Below are positions 1 through 12,616 of a stretch of 64,000 nt of DNA, in pieces. Where the stretch lies: assembly GCF_047496725.1 (NCBI RefSeq), contig NC_132970.1, forward strand, positions 5,462,001 through 5,526,000, read 5' to 3'. The stretch's first letter is position 1. Each line of letters starts with the position of its first letter. The stretch is from Anoplolepis gracilipes. Lineage: Eukaryota > Arthropoda > Insecta > Hymenoptera > Formicidae. A model generated the notes under the pieces. It was given only the letters and a program-made list of their open reading frames with translations, was not told where the DNA came from and did not search any database. Position numbers and translations under genes: made by a program.

Positions 1-3000
1 AAAAAAAATAAATAAATAAAAAAGAATACATCTTTTTAAGTTTCTTTCACATTCATATTGATCATAAACGTTCATTACAAAGAATAGTCCACCAGTTTTA
101 CAATACGCATTCTTTTTCCTTTTTTAAGTTGTTTAGCTTGTTTACGCTGCAGGACGATTGATTGTTTCAATAAAAGACTGGAAAACGTCATTTTTACGGA
201 GGCGCAATAAATGCGTGTCACCTGTCATTGCGTGTGGGCAGTCACGTGGAGACTTGTGCGGAGTAGCTGTCACTCAAGCAAAGCGATTTACTTGGTCGGT
301 TGCTGGTACCGCATCGGATCCTCATTTTCCATCAGGCGTTTTGCTCGGAGGCGTGTCGCCTCCAGCGTCGACCAAGTCCCATACGCTTTACCGCTGTCCA
401 GGCAACACATGCCGCGCAATTTTCATTATAAACGGAAATGACATGAAATGGATCGTCTGGCGACACGCATTTATTGCAAAGTGGCTGCCTTTGAGCGGGA
501 GCACGCGCTTGGTCATGAGAAAAAGGAAAGGCGGAGTTCCAGTTGGTTTGTACAAACAAAGGAAACGTCGGGCGCAAAGCAATATGCTTGCTACATCGTC
601 GCATGTATGTCGCATCTATTCTTCGATGGTCGACATATTGAGCTGCTCCTTTGTACGACGTTATATCGAGAGATTTACATTTTCTTTATGATGAGACACA
701 CGTGTATGTAGACGTTGTAAAATGAAGAAATAATTCATTTCTGCATTGATTTGATTGCACTTGGATTGAGATTATTTGGCGCGATTCATGAATAATATCT
801 TACTATCTACAGGTGTATTAAGTGATCAAATTATTATAAGGATCTCTTGGAGCATTAAATACGCGACTACATATATTACAACTAAGTTTCACAGAGGACG
901 CATAAGCTATGCTTCATGCAAGGTAAAGCGTAAATATTTAAATAGATGTAATATCCCAGAGTAGACATGAAGGATACGTAGCGAAACGAGTTTTGATACT
1001 AAAGTGACTAAAATACGGTCGCGCTGCATGTCGTTTCGCGTGTACCGAGTAAGGTTTTACATTTACCTATATGTAAGTATATGAAAGTATACGAACGTCA
1101 TACAGGTTTCACATTCGTGAATTAATATTTTTCCGAGGGAATTATTTGCCTATCGTGTGTGTGTGCGTGTGTATGTGTATATGTGTGTATGTGTTTGCCA
1201 TGTACAAAATGTTCGATATGTATCATGCGCACAATCTTCCGCTCTTAAAATTAATATTACGTGAAATGTAATATCTGATATTAATAACTATAATATTTCG
1301 ATATATTTTCCGAATAGAAATAATATGTATTTGCCGGAAATAATATGTATTTATTAAAATATATTAGTAATGATACACAGTGTATTTCTAATACAATAAG
1401 AATAGGACAAACCAATTTAAAATTATTATTTTATAATTCGACTAAATATATCCGACTTTGACGTGCTGTATATTAGTTCTTGTACAATTCTATAGATAAC
1501 GATACACACGTTGATTATACATACATACAAGCTAGAACATCCGATTACTCGTAACAAGAGGAAAATACCTCGTTACAACGAGCACTGCTAATACCGGCTT
1601 TATCAATTGTTGTTCGCAAAGAGTTGAACGAGGAACTTAATCCGAATCGTTTTTATTGAATCATCGGCACCAAGCACGCAAACGTCCCGTTAAATTTATA
1701 ACGTTGTCTTGCATGTAATTAGTCTGCATTCAAGAAAGGCAACTTGAGCTCTTTATTTCGAAGTACGAAGAAATGTTGAGACGCGCAGCAAGCGCGCGAA
1801 ATTAGCTGCTGGCCGAAATTTAAAACATGCTTTACGTTTTCTAATGGAACTTTAATATCAATTTATGAGGAGCGAACTAAGATGGCATAATCTCTAGTTA
1901 TACCACCGCACACGGTCTACCTAAGGGGCTTACAGTTGCCTCACTTTATTACTGATATATGCGTGTACACGATCAGGCTATTGTTAGCGCGGTTATAGGC
2001 AGGCCGAACAGTTTTCGTAAGCATGTGCTAACTACACTTCATCCATTTTACCTAACCAAACGGGATACTACGGGAAACCCCTGATATTTATTCCTGCCAT
2101 CGACGTGGTTTTAACGGTGTTACGGTTTGCTGCGAAACACTAAAGCTTTTTAATGCTTCTTAATGGCCTTCTGTTTTCGCACCTGTTATGCGATTGCACG
2201 ATAATGTTAGCATTGAATTTCAATAGCAAAATGGAATCGAGCCGGTGACGATACAAAATTGTTTGTCGTCGACGTCGAAAATAGTTCTTATTTCGCGGGC
2301 GTATAATATAACGTTGCCGTGTATATAAGACAGTATTTTAAAAAACATCCTGAAGCCTTTGTGTATTTATCGCGGGCAAAGAGCGTCCTATCGAGCGCAC
2401 AAACGCGGGCGTTTCATGCCCGGTGATAATACCCGGCAAATTCGAAAGCATCGATCGCCTTTTAATATCACGAATGGTCACGCGAAGATATTAATACGAG
2501 CATAATCCCGACTACTGTGTGTGACGGCGGCTACACACGAAATTAAAAATAAACCGCCGTGTTTTTCGTGCGGCGACACCCCCATAATATAAAGTCCGGT
2601 GCAACGACACGACACGTATTCAAGTTTTAACAGAAGGCACAATTGCGAACAATGGAATTACATATCTCGCCTCTAGTTAGTATTACATTGCACGTGCGGG
2701 ACACATGCATTTACATTGTTAATAGATACGCTATATACGACGAAGCGTATATACGTACATCGTCGTAATTTCTCCTCCTAAATTTGCGATCTCATTTCAC
2801 GTGTTCTTTTTTATACGCGAGCTTTTTTATACGCGGCTTGTTAAATATAGCCACATTTCGATTTGTGATGATGCAGACACGATGAAAAGAAAGCAATTAT
2901 CTAAAAGCTTTTATTCCGGACGCTAATTAATCAATTATCTAGCAATATTATCGGAAACTCGTTATCGAAATATGTTATAATAGAGTGACATAGAAAGAAT

Positions 3001-3525
3001 TTATGTATATGTATAAAAATTTATGTATAAAACGATAAAATATACATATATATATATATACTCGCTCTATATATGTATATAATATTATAAACTTCCACAT
3101 GATTTATTTAGAATAATTTATATATCTTTTCCTAAATATAAAGATATCAAAATTTTACGTTAAATAATTTAGAATAAAGTTATCGCAAAAAATATAATCT
3201 CAAAACTACGCTGATACATATTGAACAATTTATGTTTCAAACGAGAGGCTTAGTAGAGACTTTCATATTGAAACTGGCATCTGTGCATACGACGTAAAAC
3301 CCAAATTTTATTCGTGCTCTTGTGGGTTCAGTCATATAGATGTACTGAATAAACTACGCACATCTGTATACATTACATAACATAACTGTACATATAGATA
3401 TATAACATTTACATAACTTCTTTTCGAAGAAAACACAGCGCTAGAGATTCTCTATTAGAATCTTTTCGTACATATATTTTATATAATGTATATTGTATTT
3501 TATGAGGAATATTATACGTATTATA

Positions 3526-3531
<6 letters not shown>
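1..3531. other. Non-coding stretch with a GC-rich patch
   Basis: Bases 158-700 are GC-rich with open frames on both strands, the longest 177 codons (158-691, plus). It has no recognisable domain and overlapping rivals in other frames, so I do not call it a gene. A GT-rich microsatellite lies at about 1155-1196. The stretch 2100-2630 is CpG-rich without a supported exon. The rest is AT-rich with nothing identifiable. Confidence 0.5.

Positions 3532-3582
<51 letters not shown>
3532..3582. repeat. (TA)n microsatellite, left flank of MITE
   Basis: An almost uninterrupted run of TA of about 50 bp ends exactly at the left end of the 3583-4041 element. Confidence 0.9.
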
Positions 3583-3586
<4 letters not shown>

Positions 3587-4041
3587 GATATTTCAGACCA
3601 CTCGTCCACCCCTTTTATTTTGAAAAGGGGTAATGCTAAGAAGTTGGGAAGATATAATTATCATGAAAGCCTATCGAAGTTTTTGATGGAACCACCTATT
3701 TCAAACATTTGTAATTAATTTTTGATCATTTCCGAGCGTCACACTAATTGCAAATGTTTTTTGTTCATTTTTTGGTAACAATAATAGATATCAAATTTTT
3801 TTTCAAACAAAAATTTTTTTTAAAAGCTCTATCCAACGATACCCATGTTGCCGCATGTTGCAATTTAAAATTTTTGAGTTGCCTCCCGTTCCGGTATTTC
3901 CGGGGGGTTCTCAAAACTGAAAGTACCACTATCAGAAACTTCAGATAGGCTTTCATGATTTATCATATGTCTTTTCCAATTTCTTAGCATCACTCCTTTT
4001 CAAAATAAAAGGGGTGGACGGGTGGTCTAAAACACATTGTA
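3583..4041. mobile_element. MITE with ~105-bp inverted termini inserted in (TA)n
   Basis: The left end (about 3583-3690) and the reverse complement of the right end (about 3935-4041) match along most of their length. Both carry TTTTATTTTGAAAAGG and GGGGTGG, and share TCATGAAAGCCTATC further in. The outer ends read ACAGGATATTTCAGACCAC and ACAATGTGTTTTAGACCAC. Both ends abut (TA)n tracts, as expected for a TA-targeting Tc1/mariner-type non-autonomous element. The interior has only short overlapping frames and no transposase motif. Confidence 0.8.
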
Positions 4042-4064
4042 TATATATATATATATATATATAT
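4041..4064. repeat. (TA)n microsatellite, right flank of MITE
   Basis: A TA run of about 24 bp begins at the right end of the element. With the left tract it may be the two halves of one pre-insertion microsatellite, or later slippage expansion of the TA target duplication. Confidence 0.85.
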
Positions 4065-7000
4065 TAATTTAACAAAATACTAAAATCAAAATTATCTGTT
4101 AGTATAGTTCTTTCGTTTTGTATTTTTTTATTTTGTTGGCTTATCATTTAAAAGAGCGAAAAGAAAGAAAGCAATACAATGCATGTTTTCATGTATTCCT
4201 ACTAATTGTTAATTTATTATAAGCGCAACGTAAAACACTCAATCAACGCGAGATATTTTTATTTGAACTAATTGTAATTACACAGCTGTGGCTCCGTTCT
4301 CTCACTACTTTCTCATGTTCAACTAGAGTAAATGGCGGAAAGAACGCGGAGAAATGGTCTGAAATTGCTGGAGGGTTGGCGTGCAGATAAAAATGTCACA
4401 CTTGTATCTCCGGGGAGTAAGTGAACCCGTGAGTAACCAAGTGAGATGTAGATAGAAGAGATGTAGGAATAGTAGGAACCTCTTGTGTTACTCAAGAAAA
4501 CTGTACACGTTCGTTGCGTCAGCATTCACATTTATGTTAACTTTTATACCTCATCTATCTTAGAGTATGGTCTTTCATAAGCCTTTAATCCAGTAGTTAT
4601 TTGCAAAAAAACGTAAGAGAGTTACTTCATCTTGAATACATTTTTGCTGTTATCAGATCGCAATCTGTTTTGATGATCAAATTCGTCTAGTATTTAATTT
4701 CTTTTAACTAGAGAACTTGGAAGAAGAATAATTTACTTGTTATAAATTTATAACTTTCTAATTATTATGTGTGTTTTTGTTATGCTAGATTTTCAGGATT
4801 ATAATTTTATTGAGAATTGTGATAAAAATATTATTAATGATAAGATCTAAGCGCAAGTTGTAAAGTCTGTTGTATAATAAGAACGGTCTTTAATGACGTA
4901 ATAAATAAATCACGAAATATCTTTTCGCTGGAGATTTTGCTCGCTTTCACCAATAATTGCATTCGTTTAACGACGTCTCGTTAGTGATGGACATCTTCTT
5001 TTCTCGTCGTTTCACTCGTTTTACGTTTTGACCATTAAAATTCTTCTCTCTATATATCTATCATATAGAAAAGTATTTCTATATGATTTCTTTTTCCTGA
5101 AGATCTACCAATTGATATGATTGAGAAACTTTCCATATTCATTTGCTTGCATTACAATCAGAATTGTTATGGGTAACGCGTGTAATATTGTATGGCTTTA
5201 TTAAAATCTAAAGGTATATATTTGAAATTGATGAGTTAACTATAACAAAGTTAAAATTTATTTAGTACTTGAAGTAGAAGTTTAATTTCAAAATCGAAGT
5301 TTAGCAGTTTGCGAGAGAGTTCATTAAATTACCATCACGAGATATTAATACGTTATTATGTGTGTCAAAGTTACTCGTAGAATAACTTGATATGTATATA
5401 ACTTTAAGTATATATTAATTTTAAATATGTTATATTAACGATATTCATAATAATTATATATATGTATATAACAATCGTTATAAAAATATATATTAAATAT
5501 AGGAATAACTACTATATTTATTTATTTTTATTTAAATGTTTTGACGCTTATATATAGACACATAGCGATATATTAGAACTCGTCAATTCGTCGATTCTAA
5601 TTATAGTTTACTGATTTATATAAAAAGAAGAGATCAATTGTAAAAGTCATACGGAAAAAAACCATATGTGAAAGAAAACAGGCACGAAGTTAATGTAAGA
5701 GCTTTCATGTCAAACGTTTCCACGCTCGCTTGGCTTTCGAAGAAGCTGAATCGCGTGTCAGAAACGCGTCCCTCGCCTCGCTACCACTTTTCACCTACGT
5801 AATCCGGTGTTATATGTTATACCACCCACGAGTATGCCTCCTATCAGGTGTATTACTGTTCGTGAAAGGTATAATTACCGATAATACCCGAGAAACTAGA
5901 TACCATCGTACACGTTAGTCTTAAAGAGCTTTTCAATTTTTACCTGCGTAAAATATAGAGCACGATAATATAATATCAACTTGACTTGTGAACTTCTTCG
6001 AAATTATAGAAAATGTTTTTAATGCTGTTATAAATATTCGAAAATATAACGAAAGATATATGAGAGTTATTGGACATGATAATATTTTAATCTTTCTTTC
6101 TCCAGATGACTTTTTCAATTTAAGAAAGTAGTTTTATTCAAATCTTTTAAAACGTTAAAATTTTATTATTAACTAACCCAATTTTTAGTAAATTTATATT
6201 AAGATGATACTAACATTGTAAGATTGTATTAGTACACTATTTTGTGTATAAGAATATATCAAAGAAATTTAATAAAATTAAGTATCAAAAAATTGTAGAA
6301 TTATATTTTTAACAATTTACATTTTTATTTTCCAAATATCTTTACTTTTAATATAATGCATGCACATGAATATTGATATTGTATTGTTATAAGCATAAAT
6401 TTTAATCTATGAATGCAACAAAAAGCAACGATTATTTAGCTGTTCCATATATAATATATTATCTGGAGACCTTTAATTCAATTTTGATTAACTACCGCTC
6501 GAGTACGCCATTTATAACAAACGCAATAATAGCAGCCAGTCTAAATCTAGTATCGAATGCGCGGCCTGTATTGCCACGTATGATCACGTCCCAATATCTC
6601 CTTTGGCGCCGTAACACATGTGGTTAATTACACCGAGAGTGGTGTAACGTCTCGCATAACATAGCGACTTTGTTAGTATGATAATTCATGTTATTGCAGT
6701 TGAACACAATAATCTATCATACTATTAACAATTTTTAATATAACATATTAAAGTTTATATAAGTAACTAGATAAATAATATATATGCGCGCAGTTCTTAA
6801 TTTGGAAGAAAGAGGCCAACGTCTTTTACATCATCTCGTTTTATACATAATCGATATTTAAATCCGACGTGGATTCTATCGACATTATAAAAGTTAGACC
6901 AAACTCGTTACGCGCAAACTCATAATCTCATTACGAATGACGGAAATTTTTCCACGTTTATTCCTTTCATCGCGATATGAATTTGAAAATAATTTCCCTA

Positions 7001-9247
7001 GTACCGTATTACTTATGACCTCGATGTCATTATGCAGGCTTATTTTCTCCTCGGATTAATTACGTGCATTCACTCTCGAACCAGTTTATATGCGGAAATG
7101 GTAGATCTGTTGAAGATCAATCGCAAATTCGCATACCTGCGGTCACTCGGTTCAATTACGGAGAATTCCGTGTAAATTGATCGTATCGGATTATATTGGA
7201 TCAGGTAATCTCGGCAATTAATTTTAGTACAATTTATATTTTTGATCTTATATTGTGCAATAAATGTATATGCAATTTTTTATTAAATTACTTAATATAT
7301 TTATAAATAAAATTCTGAAGTATTTCTAAAACCGTAAGTAATTAAGTTGTAAGTTTGTGTTAAAAATATCTTTTGCATATATCTGTTATATATTATGTGC
7401 GTCATCGCGCGCATACATGCTTTCTTGCGTGAAACTTATAATTTGCTGAATCTATTTATAATTTTACTGTTTCATAAAGCTTATTTTAGAATGACGCAAT
7501 TGTCACAACTTCTCACGTAAAGCATTTATGCAAATGCTAAAAGTGTACTTTTTTTTAAATAGTTTTAGACGGCTGACCTTTGTAATACCTACGATAGTAA
7601 GTCGCCGTAGCGTGTTAACCGATGGTTAACGCATATTCGTATCTCAATAATATATCTGACGAGTGCAGGAGTTTCTATTCTTGGGAACTATGCATATTAG
7701 ATGGAAAGCAAAAAAAATTGCGATTACATCAGAAAGTACTTTTAGAGAAACATATATTCAGCTTTACTTATGTAAAACAAAATTACTATCTACTAAGGAA
7801 AAATGTTGATTGCTTTAAATTACTAAGGACTAGTTAATTAAAAGCTCGATGCTAGGATGCACATCAAACCACTGAAAGTGAACTGGATTAAAGCAGTATG
7901 CGCGTTTTCTGCTAGCATTGCATGCTAGTATTGCATGCCATATGTAATATCGTAGAAAGATAGCGATATTAAAAATAGCTACTCTCAGTAGAGATTGTGT
8001 TGAGCTAATGTCATTTATCATAATTTCATTTTCCCGTACTTGCTAACAATACTGTAGATATACATGCAAATTCTAACATTACTTACGTATTTTAAGACAA
8101 CAAGAAAAAGATTTTAGGAATCTTATGTTAGAGGTAGGTCTCTCGCAATTACTAAAACGAATCTCTTTCATTGATTTTAACGTCAGATTAACGCGCACCA
8201 GATTAACGCCCAAGAAACTAAACCATCGCTCAAGCTAAAAAATACATTAAAGATTCTTTTAACCGATAGTAACGGTATTAGTTATACATTCAGTAGAGAG
8301 GAACGTTGGGTAGCAGTATGCAAGTGGAACAATCCGCAAGATTCCGCTGTTCGGCACTCCATTTGTTTCGTTATAGATCGTTGGATAAGGTGTCATTGTA
8401 TGTTGCGGCTTTATTCACCAGTCAAGCGATATACACTTTTCTAGCTGTCCTACATTGGCAATGAGGGGACCAGCGAAATACATTGTATTTTCCCACGTAG
8501 CTGTGCATACGAACATTTTGTCACATTCTAGCACGGTACAAGGACGTGACACAATTCCTGGATAACATCGTTTTCACCATGCACCCAGTATATCCTTCTA
8601 TAAGAACATTTTTCTTCCTGTCGATAGGTTTTAATGAAAACGTTGCAAAGTTGCAATAACGAGATTACTGCTTGTCCAATTATTATTCGCGAAGCGCACA
8701 TAAATATCCGGATTATATAGAGTATAGGAAAATGCTATACTTACAATATCATACATGCACGTATTTTGTAAATGTATATGAAAACGATTTATTGTGATTC
8801 GCATCTAAACATAACACCATTATACAATAGTGTTATGCTCCATTTTTTATTAATCTTTTTTCAGATATTATTTAGGATTTTTTATCTTACTCTTTGTAAT
8901 TATACAAAGTGTGTCGAAGTTTAACCGATAAATTTCTAGAATGTATTCTAAACGTTATTCTAAGCAAAAAAGAGTTATATACATTATAGATAAACTCAGG
9001 TCAGAATCAGTTATCGAGATATAAAGAATTTAATTTTTATCAGTAACGTAAAGTTCTGACAAGGACACCTCATCTCGCTTAAAGTATCCATTAGATATGT
9101 AATCATCTCAAATATTTTTTTAACATTGAAATATTAGTATTTAAGTTACTACAGCTATATACATATATTGTTATTATTACTGCAAATTTCTGGATACATT
9201 TAGTAGACTATCTCAAAGTGTTAAGTCACATTACTTTTAAAAATATT

Positions 9248-9251
<4 letters not shown>
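4065..9251. other. AT-rich non-coding interval
   Basis: No frame exceeds about 72 codons and none looks coding. Small local features only: a GTTAACC/GGTTAAC palindrome at 7614-7630 and short tandem duplications near 7905-7935 and 8187-8210. At about 8932-8963 there is a diverged partial copy of the arm of the 9288-9424 hairpin. Confidence 0.5.

Positions 9252-9287
<36 letters not shown>
9252..9287. repeat. (TA)n microsatellite
   Basis: A pure TA run of about 36 bp that directly borders the nested hairpin unit starting at 9288. Confidence 0.9.
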
Positions 9288-9292
<5 letters not shown>

Positions 9293-9424
9293 ATTTTTAG
9301 AACACACAGGTTCTGGAATTTAACAAGTTTCTAGAATGTGTTCTAAAAATCATTCTATATATATATATATATATAGAATGATTTTTAGAAACATTTTAGA
9401 AACTTGTTAAATTCCGGAACCTGT
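9288..9424. repeat. Nested inverted repeat folding around (TA)n
   Basis: A ~50-bp arm (9306-9355) is repeated inverted at 9376-9424, with a 20-bp TA run as the loop. Both arms carry TCTAAAAATCATTCTA and AATTTAACAAGTTTCTA or their complements. Separately, 9288-9305 is a perfect reverse complement of 9338-9355, so two alternative hairpins share one strand. No coding capacity. Confidence 0.85.
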
Positions 9425-10225
9425 ATATACGATTATGAAAATTAAGAATTAATTGCAAATTAAAGAATTAATTCACAATGCCAAATCTCATTAAAAACTT
9501 GTAGTTCTTTTAATATTGCGAAATTTATATGCTTTATTATATCGTCAAAACAATTATAAAATTCCGTTATTATGCGACGTAATTACAAAAGAAGAAAACA
9601 ATTGTGAATTTTATGGAACGTGAAAATAATTCATTGACATTGACAGAGAATTAATTGTGCAAACTATATTGGTCAAATTATACTGGTCGAACATATTTTA
9701 TTTGTTACACTGTGCAACATATAGTGTCCATGTTTAAAAATTAACAAAACGATAATAGTGCGACTTCCACTTTGTCGGTTTTGTCGTAACTCTGTAGATA
9801 TTTCTTTGCAAAACACAATATATTTTTCCCGAGTTGGCGGGCCCGTAGTATATAAGTTGACAGGACGTAACCAAGACAAAACTCGGTGTCCGACACTACC
9901 TTGGCAGGTAGTCTTCTCTGGCGTTTCACTATTGATTCCCGTTGAGGCGCGGGGATGAAATCTAGGGACGCGGCAGTGGGAGGGAGGGGAGGGGCAGGAT
10001 AGGGTAGCGAGGCAAAGTGGATGGTGGCAGTGCCGGCGGGGATAAGAGGAGAACGGACCGCGGGAGGAACTCGAAGTAGGGTAGCAAGGGAGACAGGCGG
10101 TCGCAGAAGCGCAAGAGAAGCTCGGTCGCCCCAGTTGCCGCCACTAATGTCTTCTCATACTAACTACCTTCTTATCCTCTCTCCACTCTATGCCCGGCTC
10201 AAACTGAGTGAGAGAGAAAGAGAGA

Positions 10226-10228
10226 TAC

Positions 10229-10279
<51 letters not shown>

Positions 10280-10285
10280 CATATA
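10226..10285. repeat. Compound (ACAT)n(AT)n microsatellite
   Basis: ACAT repeats run into a TA tract and back into ACAT. A (GA)-rich stretch lies just upstream at 10207-10225. Confidence 0.9.
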
Positions 10286-12590
10286 CTAAAGATAAAGAAG
10301 CAGGCACGGATGAAAGACAGAGAGAGCTCGACGGGTTGAGCGAAGAAAACCTGCGGCAGTTAAGATAAAATAGCTCGGAAGTGGATACTTTTGTCTTGGG
10401 GCACGGACAGACTTTTCTTGTGGCCGATAGGACCCCACACGTATCACCGCCGGCACTGGCGAATCCATGAGCGCTGTTTATGAACGCCAATTGCTAAGGT
10501 TGGTTAATTCTCAGGGAAAAATAGCGTGCTCGCTGCGCGAGTCGCCAGGGACTTCTTTCACCTTTCGCGGAAAGGAAACAGTGCCTGGTAGCGGCGTCTC
10601 GTAGGATGAGAAAAACAGCTGCATGATGAAGATTGGTTGAATCCGGATAATCAGCCGGGCGATCTCTCTTTTTCTCTTTCTCTCTCTTTTACTTTTCCGT
10701 CTCTATTTTTTTTCATTCTCATACAACGCGCTTGATAGTATAGCTGCAAGGTTCACTCGAGTGGCAAATTGGACCGTTTTACCGCGTGGATGATTCTGTA
10801 ATCTCTATCACCAAGGTGAGCGGTAATAAGTGCTGATAATAATCCCCGCGCTCGAACGGCAAGATTTTTATAGCGAAATGCAAGGGATACTCACGGAATA
10901 TCGAGCTACAAAGGAAACGATGGAGTAGTGAAATGCACATCAAATAAAAAAAATATTAATTTTTTTCCACGCCAGTGTTACACGTAATTGATATTAATGC
11001 ATAATCGTATTGGATAAAGTAAGTATTATGAAAATGCTAAAATGTAACACATAAATGTAACAAGCCAAATTCCTGACGGATAATTTTGCAAATCAGGATC
11101 GACTTTGTAGTAACAATTGATGAACGCATTACAACATACAGTCATTGATATCGTTATCACAATCCGATTAGTCCAATAGCGGATTATTAATCCAAGTATT
11201 TTTCAGATCTATCTCTCGTGGAATATAAAATAAAATTATCAAGTGTAGCTGCAATCATATTCATTTTCAACGTGAAGGCAAAATAACGCTTGCATCGACA
11301 AAGCCGATGGGATGCGCTTTGCATTGTATACGAGAATTTTTCGATATTTGCTTCCAAGTTTTTCCATAGAAATTCATTATGTTATTCTCGCGGGATCACA
11401 ACTAGAGAAAACATATAGAAAATGAGGAAGATATAAATCGAAGAAAGATTCGTGCTCGCGTAATTCCTTAAAAAGTTATAATTACGAATAGTGCTGTGTG
11501 CACGAAGTTTGATTGACACATTGCGAGATTATTATGAAACAATAGAACAAATGGAATAAATTGCTGTTGACTTATGGATTTGTAACCAATCGCGAGATTA
11601 ATTTCAATATTCGTTTTATGTTCGAATATGCGACGCTGTATGGTTTCATCAAGTGCGCAAATCGCTCTACAAATTGGACTTGTAATCATTGCATTGTATA
11701 AATTATTTATGACATAATATATTTCAGGGTGGTATTAACTCGGTATATATCAACGCAACTGCACACGTCACGTTCGAACTGGCACATTGTTCCACGTTAC
11801 ACGATTCTATTTAAACGCGTTATAATTGATTTGCACATTGACCAAGCTGTTACACCAAAACAACGACCTATTTTCGGACATATAATGCTCTATAGGCCCC
11901 AATGGATTTCACTTAGGTAAACCTCATATCTTATAGCTATTTTCATGTGATAAACTTTAGCTATTAATCATTCTTGTTTCACCGAACCGTATCACTTGGA
12001 TAATCTATATAATTTTAGTAGCATTTATCTTTGATATCTAAGATATCTTTAATATCTTTTAAAATGTGTTAGGTACATAAAAATTATTTATAAAAAAGAT
12101 TAATGTAGATTGATATGTAACATTAAGCTCTATATGAATTTTGATAAATATTACGTAAATTGTTTGATCAAAAACTGTAAAATTTAATATAATTAATTAT
12201 AATGTTTTATCACACGGTTGGCTACGTGTTAAAACGAAAACTTACAATTCGTGAATGCATCTACGAGTGAAATTTATTTTTGCTATTTTTAATTAAACTA
12301 TGTTACATCTTCGAGAAGCAATTACTAATACGATATATTTTCACACATTTATACTTTGTAAATACATATATCAAACAAAACCTCTTGTCACCTAAATAAA
12401 TTTTATACATTTATACAGATATTTGAATTACATATTCATAAGTTCACGCGTATACATTTCACAAAGGTGGCATTGATTTATATACACAATACACGAACAG
12501 TGTACGTTTCAACTTTTAATCCATTTGCAAGATTCTTCAATGCTGAATTGGCTACACATCAACAACTAGTACATCGCGTCGATCATTCGT

Positions 12591-12616
12591 GACTAGGACG
12601 AGGACACGTCCTAGTC
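12591..12616. repeat. Perfect short hairpin
   Basis: GACTAGGAC and GTCCTAGTC form a 9-bp perfect stem around an 8-nt loop. Too short for a microRNA precursor, and there is no T run after it. Confidence 0.5.

Noticed and set aside
158..691. 177-codon plus-strand open frame in a GC-rich patch
   Set aside because: Other long frames overlap it on both strands, composition is unremarkable and no motif is recognisable. GC-rich DNA in an AT-rich genome produces such frames by chance.
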